Positions 16,612 to 24,392 of a DNA stretch of 64,000 bases are shown here, piece after piece. Where the stretch lies: contig NZ_CP109446.1 in assembly GCF_036227265.1 (NCBI RefSeq), forward strand, positions 1,749,501 through 1,813,500, given 5' to 3'. Numbering within the stretch: the first letter of the stretch is position 1; every line of letters starts with the position of its first letter. The stretch is from Streptomyces sp. NBC_01476. GTDB taxonomy: Bacteria; Actinomycetota; Actinomycetes; Streptomycetales; Streptomycetaceae. The notes below the pieces were generated by a model. The model was not told the DNA's origin and searched no databases. It saw only the letters and a list, made by a program, of their open reading frames with translations. A program made the translations under genes and the position numbers.

Positions 16612-16629
16612 GGCGTCTTCGCATGTGAA
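16600..16629 (-). promoter_or_regulatory. Promoter of the semialdehyde dehydrogenase gene
   Basis: Read on the minus strand: -35 TTCACA (16629-16624), 18-bp spacer, -10 TATAGA (16605-16600). The predicted transcript starts near 16593 and gives a leader of about 38 nt with GGAGG before GTG 16555. The -10 box lies inside the palindrome at 16596-16611. Confidence 0.6.
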
Positions 16630-16685
16630 TCTACGCCGGAGCCTACGTCTGCGGCTTCCGGCCGAACAAGAGGGGTCTGTCGCGA

Positions 16686-17456
16686 ATGGCTGCTGCCGAG
16701 CAAGCGGGTTCCCAGGTCAAGTCCGCTGTCCGCACGGTCGAACTGCTGGAGTTCTTCGCGGGCAGCCCCGGTATGCACAGCCTGGCCGCGGTGCAGGAGT
16801 CGGTCGGCTACCCCAAGTCCAGCCTCTACATGCTGCTGCGCACCCTGGTCGAACTCGGCTGGATCGAGACCGACGCCACCGGCACCCGCTACGGCATCGG
16901 GGTGCGCGCGCTGCTGGTCGGCACCTCCTACATCGACGGTGACGAGGTGGTGGCCGCCGCCCGGCCCACGCTGGACCGGCTGTCGGACGACACCAGCGAG
17001 ACCATCCACCTGGCCCGGCTCGACGGCACCAGCGTGGTGTACCTGGCCACCCGGCAGTCGCAGCACTACCTGCGGCCGTTCACCCGGGTCGGCCGCCGGC
17101 TGCCCGCGCACTCGACCTCGCTCGGCAAGGCACTGCTGGCGACGTACACCGACGAGCAGGTGCGCAAGCTGCTGCCGGCGACGCTGGAGCCGCTCACCGA
17201 ACACACCCACACCGACCGCGAGAAGCTGATCGAGGAGCTGGCACAGATCCGCGAGCAGGGGTACGCGGTGGACCGCGAGGAGAACACCCTGGGCCTGCGC
17301 TGCTTCGGCATCGCGATCCCGTACCGCACCCCGGCGCGGGACGCGGTGAGCTGCTCGGTACCGGTGGCCCGGCTCACCGAGGGGCACGAGCAGATGATCA
17401 AGGACACCCTCTTCGACGCCCGGGACCGGCTGCTGATGGCGACCCGGCGCCTCTGA
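16686..17456 (+). CDS. IclR-family transcriptional regulator
   Basis: A 256-aa regulator. The N-terminal winged helix-turn-helix spans about residues 13-75 (KSAVRTVELLEFFAGSPGMHSLAAVQESVGYPKSSLYMLLRTLVELGW) and the C-terminal IclR effector domain about 90-250, with LPAHSTSLGKALLA and GYAVDREEN. The effector domain binds small organic acids or sugar acids in this family. It is transcribed away from the semialdehyde dehydrogenase, with a likely operator between them. The neighbouring uronate genes suggest a sugar acid or its breakdown product as effector. Confidence 0.93.
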   Translation: MAAAEQAGSQVKSAVRTVELLEFFAGSPGMHSLAAVQESVGYPKSSLYMLLRTLVELGWIETDATGTRYGIGVRALLVGTSYIDGDEVVAAARPTLDRLSDDTSETIHLARLDGTSVVYLATRQSQHYLRPFTRVGRRLPAHSTSLGKALLATYTDEQVRKLLPATLEPLTEHTHTDREKLIEELAQIREQGYAVDREENTLGLRCFGIAIPYRTPARDAVSCSVPVARLTEGHEQMIKDTLFDARDRLLMATRRL

Positions 17457-17562
17457 GGGCGCGTCCGGCCCACAGCGCCGTCCGTCCGCCGGGCGGCGGG
17501 GCCCGCGGGCAGGGCCGCACACGGGGTCGCCGGCCCGTGCCGCCCCCGGCCACCCCGGCATA

Positions 17563-17580
17563 TGGTCATAGGTATGACCA
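17563..17580. promoter_or_regulatory. Perfect palindrome over the methyltransferase start
   Basis: TGGTCATA-GG-TATGACCA is a perfect 8-bp inverted repeat with a 2-nt centre. It contains the ATG (17574) of the methyltransferase. TATGGT at 17561-17566 lies 7 nt before that ATG, the layout of a leaderless Streptomyces promoter. A regulator bound here would block transcription start directly. The shape (GGTC...GACC) resembles GntR-type operators; no regulator gene is adjacent except IclR upstream. Confidence 0.5.
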
Positions 17581-18383
17581 CTCATGGAGCTTCCCCGGCA
17601 GACCGCGACCAGCCCTACGACCCGGAGCTCTTCGCCCGCCGCGCCGCGTCCTTCGGGCCGGTGGCCGCCGCGTACGCCGAACACCGGCCGGACTACCCGG
17701 ACGCGGCCGTGGCATGGGCGCTGGCTCCCGCGCAGGCCGCCCCCGGCGCGGCGCTCGACGTGCTCGACCTCGGCGCCGGCACCGGAAAGCTCTCCGCCTC
17801 CCTGGTGGCCCTCGGTCACCGGGTGACCGCGGTGGAACCCGACGACGCCATGCGGGCCGTGCTGCGGACCCAGGTGCCGCAGGCCACCGCCCTGGCCGGC
17901 GGCGCCGAGCGGATCCCGCTGCCGGACGCCTCGGTGGACGCGGTACTGGCCGGGCAGGCGTTCCACTGGTTCGACCAGGAGCGGGCGCTGCCGGAGATCG
18001 CCCGGGTGCTGCGGCCCGGTGGTGCGCTGGCGGCGCTGTGGAACACCGATGACGACCGGATCGACTGGATCGCCGAGTTCGGGCGGATCGCCGGCAGCCG
18101 GATCTCCTTCATCGACTGGTCGCCGACCCGCCGGATCGAACCGCACCCCGCCTGTTCCCCCCTTGAGCGTGCCGACTTCCCGCACCGCCAGCGCCGTACC
18201 GTCGACTCCCTGATCGCGACGGTGGCGACCCACTCCCACATCCTGGTGCTGGAACCCGCCGAGCGGGAGGAAGTCCTCGGCCGGATCCGGCAGTTGCTGG
18301 AGTCCCGCCCGGAGACGTCGACCGGTGAGTTCGACCTGGAGATCATCACCCGGGCACAGCGCTGCGTCCGGCTGCCGGACTGA
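17574..18383 (+). CDS. Class I SAM-dependent methyltransferase
   Basis: A 269-aa methyltransferase of the UbiE/Methyltransf_11 type. The SAM loop is VLDLGAGTGKLSASLVALGH near residue 57, the acidic ribose-binding loop AVEPDDAM near 80, and motif-II-like LPDASVDAVLAGQAFHWFD near 113. HWFD plus the following LPEIARVLRPGGALAALWN is typical of small-molecule methyltransferases in actinobacteria. The start is placed at ATG 17574, probably leaderless; an in-frame ATG at 17562 is the alternative. Substrate unknown. Confidence 0.88.
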   Translation: MTTHGASPADRDQPYDPELFARRAASFGPVAAAYAEHRPDYPDAAVAWALAPAQAAPGAALDVLDLGAGTGKLSASLVALGHRVTAVEPDDAMRAVLRTQVPQATALAGGAERIPLPDASVDAVLAGQAFHWFDQERALPEIARVLRPGGALAALWNTDDDRIDWIAEFGRIAGSRISFIDWSPTRRIEPHPACSPLERADFPHRQRRTVDSLIATVATHSHILVLEPAEREEVLGRIRQLLESRPETSTGEFDLEIITRAQRCVRLPD

Positions 18384-18996
18384 TTCTGCCTGCCGGGCTG
18401 ATTCCGCCGGGTGCTCTTGCCGGTGGCACGGGCATCCCGCGGGCGGCGTGGATCAGCCGCTTCCGACCTCTGCCCAGCGGCTTTCGCCACTGCTACGCTC
18501 TCGCCGCGCCGTGGCGGGGACGTCCGGGCAGGAAGAGGTGACCGTGGGGACAGCCGCCACCGACGGCGACGACGGCGTCGCGTGCCACGCGTTCTCCGCA
18601 CGCCCTTACGCCGGGCCCGCCCGCCGCGCCGAGCCGCCGACCGGCGGGGCGGACACGGCGGACGATCCCGCGGCGGACGCGGCGGACGCGGCTGCGCCGA
18701 AGTGGCGGCACCAGGACCGGGTGCGCGGTGGCGGGCACCGGGAAGGCCGCTCCGGGCGCCCGCCACCAGTGGGTTCTGAGCCGTTCGCGGGGCGCTGTCC
18801 GGCCGGTTGCGTCACAGGGCTGGACCTTCCCGGCCGCTTCCCGGAAATATTCGCGTCACCACGGCGACCTCTCGCGTCCCGGCGACGGCGTGGGTGCGCG
18901 GGGGTGCGCACGGCTCTCCCGGCCGTACGGCCGGCGCAGCTCCGGGGCGCGGCGATACCCCCATGATCGCCGCGCCCCGGCACCGTCCTGGCCGGA
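18384..18996. other. 613-bp gap with at most one doubtful short gene
   Basis: Only one plausible reading frame was seen here (18544-18966, listed separately). The rest is GC-rich spacer with no hairpin, tRNA or repeat that I could support. A TACGCT hexamer at 18493-18498 could be a -10 element for the short frame. Confidence 0.5.
18544..18966 (+). CDS. Doubtful short ORF, 140 aa
   Basis: Support is weak: a GGAAGAGG ribosome site at 18531-18538, GTG 18544, and a TACGCT box about 45 nt upstream. The protein starts with an acidic, Ala-rich stretch (TADDPAADAADAAAPKW around residue 40) and ends in an Arg-rich part that looks non-coding. No domain is recognised. It may be a decayed or frame-shifted gene, or not a gene at all. 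Confidence 0.22.
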   Translation: MGTAATDGDDGVACHAFSARPYAGPARRAEPPTGGADTADDPAADAADAAAPKWRHQDRVRGGGHREGRSGRPPPVGSEPFAGRCPAGCVTGLDLPGRFPEIFASPRRPLASRRRRGCAGVRTALPAVRPAQLRGAAIPP

Positions 18997-20181
18997 TCAG
19001 TTCCGGCGCAGCGCTCCGCGTACCGCGGCCAGATCCGCGTCGGACGCCAACCCGGCGTGGTAGAGCCGCAGTTCGTTGGCGCCCAGCGAGGCGGCGTGTG
19101 CCGCGTCCGCGGCGAGGGTGCCCGGGCTGCCGCCCATGCCGCCGACCACGGTGAAGTTGGCGGCGAGCACGGTGTGCGGGCCGCGGTGCGGGGCGGTCGG
19201 GCCGAGCATCGCCTCGCGCGCCTGGGGGCCGCCGGTGCAGGGCAGCACCAGGCCGTCGGTGTGGCCGAGGATGTGCCGGGGGTCCACACCGGCGTTGGCG
19301 CCGCAGCGGTACGCGGCCGGGTCGGCGTGCATCAGCACCTGGAAGCCGGCCGGGGCGGCGGCCCGGACCGCCGCGACGGCCTGTTCCTGGAGCAGACGGG
19401 CGGTGTGCAGCCGCCAGTCGAGGCTGAGGACGGTGAGTTCCTCGCCGAGGAGCCGGGCGATACCGGGCAGTCCGGCCGGTCCGGTGGCGTCGCCGGCCCA
19501 GACCGGGACCAGCGCGCGGCGCACCGCGGCGGCCAGTTCGCCGGGGTCGGCGCCGAACTCCGCGTAGCCGTCGCGGCAGTGGCCGCAGAAGCAGAGCGAC
19601 ATCAGGTACTGGGCCGCGTCGCCGAGCGGCACCCCGGCGGTCTTGTCGTGGGCGTGCAGATGGGCCAGGCCGTACCAGCCGAGGGACTCCAGTTCGGTAC
19701 CGGCCGCGCCGGGCCGTACCGCCGCTTCGGCGGCGAGGTCGACCAGGTAGCGGCGGACGTCGGGCCGGGCGATGCACGGCGCCCACGGGTACTGGTCGCC
19801 ATAGGCGTTGACCACCGAGGTGTGCGGATGCTCGGCGCCGAGACGGGAGTTGTGGGCGAGCACCACCCAGGTGTGCACCTCAAGGCCCGCGGCGGCCAGC
19901 GCGTCGGCGGCGACCTGGTACGCGTCCTCGGCGGCGGCCCACCGGCCCGCCGGATACGGCCGCAACTCCCGCCCCTGCCAGCGGTGTTCGTCCGGCGGGT
20001 AGAGGACGGCGGCGTGCTCCGCGGTGACGACGCGGTGCCGGGGATGGCGCGGGGTGAGCGCCCGGGTGGAGTGGTACGCCGAGGCGAGGGTCACCTGCTG
20101 GACGCCGAGGCCAGCCACGCGGGCGGCGGCTTCCGGGTCGCCCACGACGTCCCACGGGTAGAGGAAGGCGGAGGTCTTCAC
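18997..20181 (-). CDS. Conserved protein of unknown function in the uronate gene set
   Basis: A 394-aa protein without signal peptide or membrane span. I do not recognise the family with certainty. It begins MKTSAFLYPWDVVGDPEAAARVAGLGVQQVT, then has ASAYHSTRALTPRHP, TWVVLAHNSRLG and LMSLCFCGHCRDGYAEFG near residue 200. It ends with repeated short strand-helix units (GLVLPCTGG, NELRLYHAGLAS). This pattern resembles TIM-barrel glycoside-hydrolase-like proteins. The CFCGHC cluster could bind metal. It starts 18 bp after the end of kdgD on the same strand and so is probably in that operon. A sugar-acid lactonase, isomerase or glycosidase role is possible but unproven. Confidence 0.75.
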   Translation of the reverse strand: MKTSAFLYPWDVVGDPEAAARVAGLGVQQVTLASAYHSTRALTPRHPRHRVVTAEHAAVLYPPDEHRWQGRELRPYPAGRWAAAEDAYQVAADALAAAGLEVHTWVVLAHNSRLGAEHPHTSVVNAYGDQYPWAPCIARPDVRRYLVDLAAEAAVRPGAAGTELESLGWYGLAHLHAHDKTAGVPLGDAAQYLMSLCFCGHCRDGYAEFGADPGELAAAVRRALVPVWAGDATGPAGLPGIARLLGEELTVLSLDWRLHTARLLQEQAVAAVRAAAPAGFQVLMHADPAAYRCGANAGVDPRHILGHTDGLVLPCTGGPQAREAMLGPTAPHRGPHTVLAANFTVVGGMGGSPGTLAADAAHAASLGANELRLYHAGLASDADLAAVRGALRRN

Positions 20182-20206
20182 GGGGCGGTCGGCCTTCTGT
20201 CGCGGG

Positions 20207-21163
20207 TCAGTTGGCGCCGGGGGCGGGGGTGAGCAGGGCCAGGCCCCGCTCGATGAGGTCGCCGAGCTCCTTGATGTGCGCGGGTGACGGTTCCGACAGG
20301 GGCGGGCGGACCTCGCCGACGTCCAGCCCGCGCAGCCGTACGCCCGCCTTCACCAGCGACACCGCGTAACCGCGTCCCTGGTTGCGGAGGTCGACCAGCG
20401 GCCGGTAGAAGCCGTCGAGCAGCTTGTTGACCAGGGGGTCGTCGCCGGTGGTGAGGGCCCGGTGGAAGGCGAGCGCGATCTCGGGCGAGAAGGCGAAGAC
20501 CGCGGAGGAGTAGAGCGTCACGCCGATGCCGCGGTAGGCCAGGCCGGTGAGTTCCGCGGTGGGCAGGCCGTTGAAGTAGCGGAAGTCCTGGCCCGGCAGG
20601 TCGGTGCGGACCGCGCTGATGATCCGCTGCATCAGGTCGAGGTCGCCGTAACCGTCCTTGAGGCCGATGATGTTGGGCACCTGGGCGAGCCGGACGACCG
20701 TCTGCGGGGTGAAGACGGCGTTGTCCCGCTGGTAGACGATGACGTCGAGGGAGGTGCCCGCGGCCAGCGCCGTGTAGTGCCGCAGCAGGCCCTCCTGGTC
20801 GGCGACGACGAGGTAGGGCGGCATGGCGAGCAGGCCGTCGGCGCCTGCCTGCTCGGCGAGTTCCGCGTACCGCAGGGCGAGCGCGGTGCCGTAGCCGGCG
20901 CCTGCCACCACCGGCACCCGGCCGGCCGTCTCCTCGACGGCGGCGGCGACGCAGGCGGCGAACTCCTCGGGTGTCAGCGCGTGGAACTCACCCGTGCCGC
21001 AGCAGGCGAAGACCGCGGCGGCTCCGGCGTCCACCCCGGCCCGCACATGGGCACGGAAGGCGTCGAGGTCGAGGCCGCCGTCCGGGCCGTAGGCGGTCAC
21101 CGGGAAGAAGAGCAGGCCGTCGAGGCGGTCGGCGAGTGCGGGTGAGGGTGAGGGTGAGGTCAT
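20207..21163 (-). CDS. kdgD: 5-dehydro-4-deoxyglucarate dehydratase
   Basis: A DapA-superfamily protein of 318 aa. FFPVTAYGPDGGLDLDAFRAHV near the N-terminus replaces the usual DapA start, CCGTGEFHALTPEE covers the carboxylate-binding GTGE loop near residue 58, and the Schiff-base Lys is in VPNIIGLKDGYGDLDLMQRI near residue 187. The FFPVT and GTGEFHALT forms are those of KdgD rather than DapA. The enzyme dehydrates and decarboxylates 5-dehydro-4-deoxyglucarate to 2-oxoglutarate semialdehyde, the substrate of the dehydrogenase at 15020. A GGGGGGA ribosome site lies 7 nt before ATG 21163. The uronate dehydrogenase gene is divergent. Confidence 0.9.
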   Translation of the reverse strand: MTSPSPSPALADRLDGLLFFPVTAYGPDGGLDLDAFRAHVRAGVDAGAAAVFACCGTGEFHALTPEEFAACVAAAVEETAGRVPVVAGAGYGTALALRYAELAEQAGADGLLAMPPYLVVADQEGLLRHYTALAAGTSLDVIVYQRDNAVFTPQTVVRLAQVPNIIGLKDGYGDLDLMQRIISAVRTDLPGQDFRYFNGLPTAELTGLAYRGIGVTLYSSAVFAFSPEIALAFHRALTTGDDPLVNKLLDGFYRPLVDLRNQGRGYAVSLVKAGVRLRGLDVGEVRPPLSEPSPAHIKELGDLIERGLALLTPAPGAN

Positions 21164-21201
21164 CGGGTCCCCCCAGAGGGTGTGCGCTCATCTGACTTAT
21201 G

Positions 21202-21216
21202 TCTATATTCGTGAAC
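21202..21216 (-). promoter_or_regulatory. Probable kdgD promoter with GTTCA half-site
   Basis: On the minus strand the sequence reads GTTCACGAATATAGA: a TATAGA -10 (21207-21202) preceded by GTTCAC (21216-21211). The dehydrogenase promoter shows the same pair, GTTCA then TATAGA, which suggests shared control by the IclR protein. The leader to ATG 21163 would be about 32 nt. Confidence 0.4.
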
Positions 21217-21438
21217 GCTGCCACGCTAAGCGAGGCCCCCAGCGGCGGTCAAGCCGACGAGCAGGCCGGTAGAGCCTCGCAGGGCCCGCTCCGAAGAGAC
21301 GCCACGAGCGCCGAGTCGTCTACGTACATGAACTACGTCCATGGATATACTCGACGCTGTCGTTCGCCCGCGCACGGCCGCGGCGGCCCGTCCCGCACGG
21401 GCGGCCCGCGGCCGGTGAGACCGAGGAGACCCGCCCGC

Positions 21439-22257
21439 ATGTCCGCTCCCCGAACCATCCTGCTCACCGGAGCCGCCGGCGGCCTCGGCACCCTGATGCG
21501 TGATCTGCTCCCCGCCCACGGCTACCGGCTGCGGCTGCTCGACATGCGGCCGGTCGCGGACGGGCCCGGCGTCGAGCGGGTGATCACCGCCGACCTCGCC
21601 GACCAGGACGCGCTGCGCGAGGCGGTCCGGGGCGTGGACGCGGTGCTGCACCTGGCCGGCATCTCGAAGGAGTCCTCCTTCGACCGCATCCTGCGCGCCA
21701 ACATCGAAGGCACCTACAACCTCTACGAGGCGGTCCGCGCCGAGGGCGTGCGCCGGGTCGTCTTCGCCTCCAGCAACCACGCGGTCGGCTTCACCCCCCG
21801 CCCGCAGGGCGACGACCCGCTGATCCCGGTCACCACCCCGCGCCGCCCGGACACCTACTACGGCCTGTCCAAGTGCTTCGGCGAGGACCTGGCCCAGCTC
21901 TACGCCGACCTGCACGGCATCGACACCGTCTCGGTCCGGATCGGCTCCTGCTTCCCCGCGCCGAGCACCGTGCGGATGCTGTCGGTGTGGATGAGCCCGG
22001 CCGACGGCGCCCGGCTCTTCCACGCCGCGCTCAGCGCCGGTGTGTCCGGGCACACCGTGGTGTACGGCAGTTCCGCCAACACCCGGCTCTGGTGGGACCT
22101 GGCGCCCGCGCGGGCGCTGGGCTACGAGCCGCAGGACGACTCCGAGCCCTTCGCCGCCGCGCTGATCGCCGAGCAGGGCGAGCTGGACCCGGCGAACCCG
22201 GCCCACGCCAACCTGGGCGGCGCCTTCTGCACCGACCCGCCGCAGTGGGAGATCTGA
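21439..22257 (+). CDS. udh: Uronate dehydrogenase-like NAD-dependent epimerase/dehydratase
   Basis: A 272-aa short-chain dehydrogenase of the extended group. The NAD loop is TGAAGGLGTLM at residues 10-20, DLADQDALREAVRGVDAVLHLAG covers the nucleotide pocket, and the catalytic YxxxK is YYGLSK near residue 139 with Ser in FASSNHAVGF near 114. The SSNHAVGF and RIGSCFP forms fit uronate dehydrogenases, which oxidise D-glucuronate or D-galacturonate to the aldarolactone. ATG 21439 follows CGAGGAG by 10 nt; the open frame upstream to 21199 has no ribosome site. It is divergent from kdgD, which acts two steps later. Confidence 0.86.
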   Translation: MSAPRTILLTGAAGGLGTLMRDLLPAHGYRLRLLDMRPVADGPGVERVITADLADQDALREAVRGVDAVLHLAGISKESSFDRILRANIEGTYNLYEAVRAEGVRRVVFASSNHAVGFTPRPQGDDPLIPVTTPRRPDTYYGLSKCFGEDLAQLYADLHGIDTVSVRIGSCFPAPSTVRMLSVWMSPADGARLFHAALSAGVSGHTVVYGSSANTRLWWDLAPARALGYEPQDDSEPFAAALIAEQGELDPANPAHANLGGAFCTDPPQWEI

Positions 22258-22263
22258 GCCGGC

Positions 22264-22704
22264 TCAGCGGCCGGGCAGCCGGACCACCGAGACGAAGAAG
22301 TCGTCGATCTGCCGGACCGCCCGGATGAACTGCGTCAGGTCCACCGGCTTGGTGACGTACGCGTTGGCGTGCAGCTTGTAGCTGCGCACGATGTCCTCCT
22401 CGGCGGAGGAGGTGGTGAGGATCACCACCGGTATGGCCGCGAGCTCCGGGTCGCCCTTGATCCGCTCCAGCACCTGCCGGCCGTCGTACTTGGGCAGGTT
22501 GAGGTCGAGCAGGATCAGGTCGGGCCGTACCGCGTCGATGTGCGCGCCGCGGCGGTAGAGGTAGTCCAGCGCCTCCTCGCCGTCGCGCACCACGAAGAGG
22601 TCGTTGCGGATCTTGTTGTCCTCGAACGCCTCCCGGGTCATCAGCTCGTCGCCCGCGTCGTCCTCGACCAGCAGGACGGAGATCGGCTGTACGGAGTCGG
22701 TCAT
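22264..22704 (-). CDS. Single-domain response regulator (Rcp1-like)
   Basis: A 146-aa stand-alone receiver. The acidic pair is VLLVEDDAGDE at residues 9-19, the phospho-Asp is in LILLDLNLPKYDG near residue 70, Thr/Ser in VVILTTSSAEED and Lys in AYVTKPVDL near residue 122. There is no output domain. DLNLPKYDGRQVL and the long loop REAFEDNKIRNDLFVVRDGEEALDYLYR are typical of Rcp1/CheY-like regulators paired with CHASE3 or phytochrome kinases. It overlaps the kinase gene stop (ATGA), so it is probably that kinase's direct partner. Confidence 0.92.
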   Translation of the reverse strand: MTDSVQPISVLLVEDDAGDELMTREAFEDNKIRNDLFVVRDGEEALDYLYRRGAHIDAVRPDLILLDLNLPKYDGRQVLERIKGDPELAAIPVVILTTSSAEEDIVRSYKLHANAYVTKPVDLTQFIRAVRQIDDFFVSVVRLPGR

Positions 22705-24392
22705 GCGGGCTGCGCTCCCTCGGTGGGTGTCGGTACGTCGCCGGGCAGGGTCTTGACCGCGCCTTCCCCGGCGTCCCCGGCGTCCCCGGATGCCGCCGGG
22801 GCCGGCAGGGTGAAGCGGATCCGGGTGCCTTCGGTGAAGCCGGTGTCGACCGAAATTCTGCCACCGTGGTGTTCGACGATCTTCCGGCACATGGCCAGGC
22901 CGATCCCGGTGCCCTCGTACACGTCGCGGCTGTGCAGCCGCTGGAAGATCACGAAGACCTTCTCGGCGAACTCCGCCGGGATGCCGATGCCGTTGTCGGC
23001 GACGCCGAAGGTGTACATCCCGTCAGGACCGGTGCCGCTCGTCACGGTGATCACCGGCGGGCGGTCCGGGGAGTGGAACTTCAGCGCGTTCCCGATCAGG
23101 TTCTGCCACACCATGGTGAGCAGCGTCACGTCACCGGTCACCTCCGGCAGCGCGTCCGGGCGGCGCACCTGCGCGCCGGACTCCTCCAGGGCGCCGGCCA
23201 GATTGGCCAGTGCGGCGTCCAGCGCCGTGTCCAGCCGTACCGGCAGCCGGCCGTCGAAGGTGCGGCCGACCCGGGAGAAGGCCAGCAGGTCGGTGATGAG
23301 CACCTGCATCCGCTTGGCGCCGTCCACCGCGAAGTCGATGTACTGCACGCCGCGTTCGTCCAGCTTGTCGCGGTAGCGCTTCTCCAGCAGCTGGCAGAAG
23401 GAGGCGACCTTGCGCAGCGGCTCCTGCAGATCGTGCGAGGCCACGTAGGCGAACTGCTCCAGCTCGGCGTTGGACCGGCGCAGCTCCTCGGCCTGCGAGG
23501 TCAGCTCCGCGGCCTGCACCGACAGCCGCCCGCGCTGCTCGTGCGCCTCGCCGAGCGCCCCGGCCAGCCGGTCGCGCATCGCCTCCACGGTCTCGGCGAG
23601 TATCCGCAGATCGGCCGGTCCCGCCGGGGTGATCCGGCCCTCGAAGTCGCCGTCCGCCACCCGCAGCGCGCCCTCCCGCAGCCGGTTCAGCGGCCGGCCG
23701 ACGCTCTGCCGGAGCAGCAGCGCCAGTACCAGCGCGGCCAGCAGGAAGCAGGCGAGCATCGCCAGGAACACCGCGTCGCGCTGGCCCTCGATGTGCCGCA
23801 ACTGCCGCTGGCTGTGCTGCCGGTCGGCCAGCAGATGCGCGTCCTCGGCCGCGTACAGCGCCCGGATCCGGTCGAAGGCGTGCCGGCTGCCGTCGAGCAG
23901 ATCGCTGTCGGTGGCGGTCGGCAGGCCCTGCCGGGCGTGCTGGACCAGCGGCCTCGCGTAGTCGGTGCGCCACTGCGCGGCGGCGTCCTGGAGTGCCTTG
24001 AGGTCGGCGGTGGCACGCTTGTTGTCGCTGATCAGCGGGCGCAGCCGGGCGGCGGTGCGCTGCTCGTCGGCGAGACCTTGGGTGTACGGCGCGAGGAACT
24101 GCTCGTCGTGGGTGAGGACGTAGCCGCGGACGCCGGTCTCCTGGTCGAGCAGTGCGGACTGCAGCCGCACCCCCTCGACCCGGGCGGGCTGCACCCGGCC
24201 GGAGAGGTCGTCGGATATCTGGGAGTTGCGGGCCAGCAGCCGGGCCCCGATCACCGCGAAGACCACCACCAGCAGCACCATCAGGGCGAGCACCAGGTTG
24301 AACCAGACCTGGACGGTCGCCCGGCCGCGCAGTCTGGCCCGGGCTTTCGCGGGGGCCGTCAGGTCCTGGGTCAAGGTGTTGCTCCGGGTCAC
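22701..24392 (-). CDS. CHASE3-HAMP sensor histidine kinase
   Basis: A 563-aa membrane kinase. Membrane span 1 is near residues 30-52 ([20 protein letters not shown]) and a CHASE3 domain outside (about 65-205) carries the [20 protein letters not shown] signature. Membrane span 2 (about 212-235) leads to HAMP ([20 protein letters not shown]). HisKA follows, with its His in [16 protein letters not shown] near residue 317, then the ATPase domain ([30 protein letters not shown]). GTG 24392 is chosen because it forms a GTGA overlap with the preceding stop; ATG 24407 is possible. It is the middle gene of the receiver-PP2C, kinase, receiver operon. Confidence 0.9.
   Translation of the reverse strand: MTRSNTLTQDLTAPAKARARLRGRATVQVWFNLVLALMVLLVVVFAVIGARLLARNSQISDDLSGRVQPARVEGVRLQSALLDQETGVRGYVLTHDEQFLAPYTQGLADEQRTAARLRPLISDNKRATADLKALQDAAAQWRTDYARPLVQHARQGLPTATDSDLLDGSRHAFDRIRALYAAEDAHLLADRQHSQRQLRHIEGQRDAVFLAMLACFLLAALVLALLLRQSVGRPLNRLREGALRVADGDFEGRITPAGPADLRILAETVEAMRDRLAGALGEAHEQRGRLSVQAAELTSQAEELRRSNAELEQFAYVASHDLQEPLRKVASFCQLLEKRYRDKLDERGVQYIDFAVDGAKRMQVLITDLLAFSRVGRTFDGRLPVRLDTALDAALANLAGALEESGAQVRRPDALPEVTGDVTLLTMVWQNLIGNALKFHSPDRPPVITVTSGTGPDGMYTFGVADNGIGIPAEFAEKVFVIFQRLHSRDVYEGTGIGLAMCRKIVEHHGGRISVDTGFTEGTRIRFTLPAPAASGDAGDAGEGAVKTLPGDVPTPTEGAQPA

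Noticed and set aside
15020..22257. Uronate island as foreign DNA
   Set aside because: Codon bias and GC match the neighbours, and there is no integrase, IS or tRNA scar at its borders.
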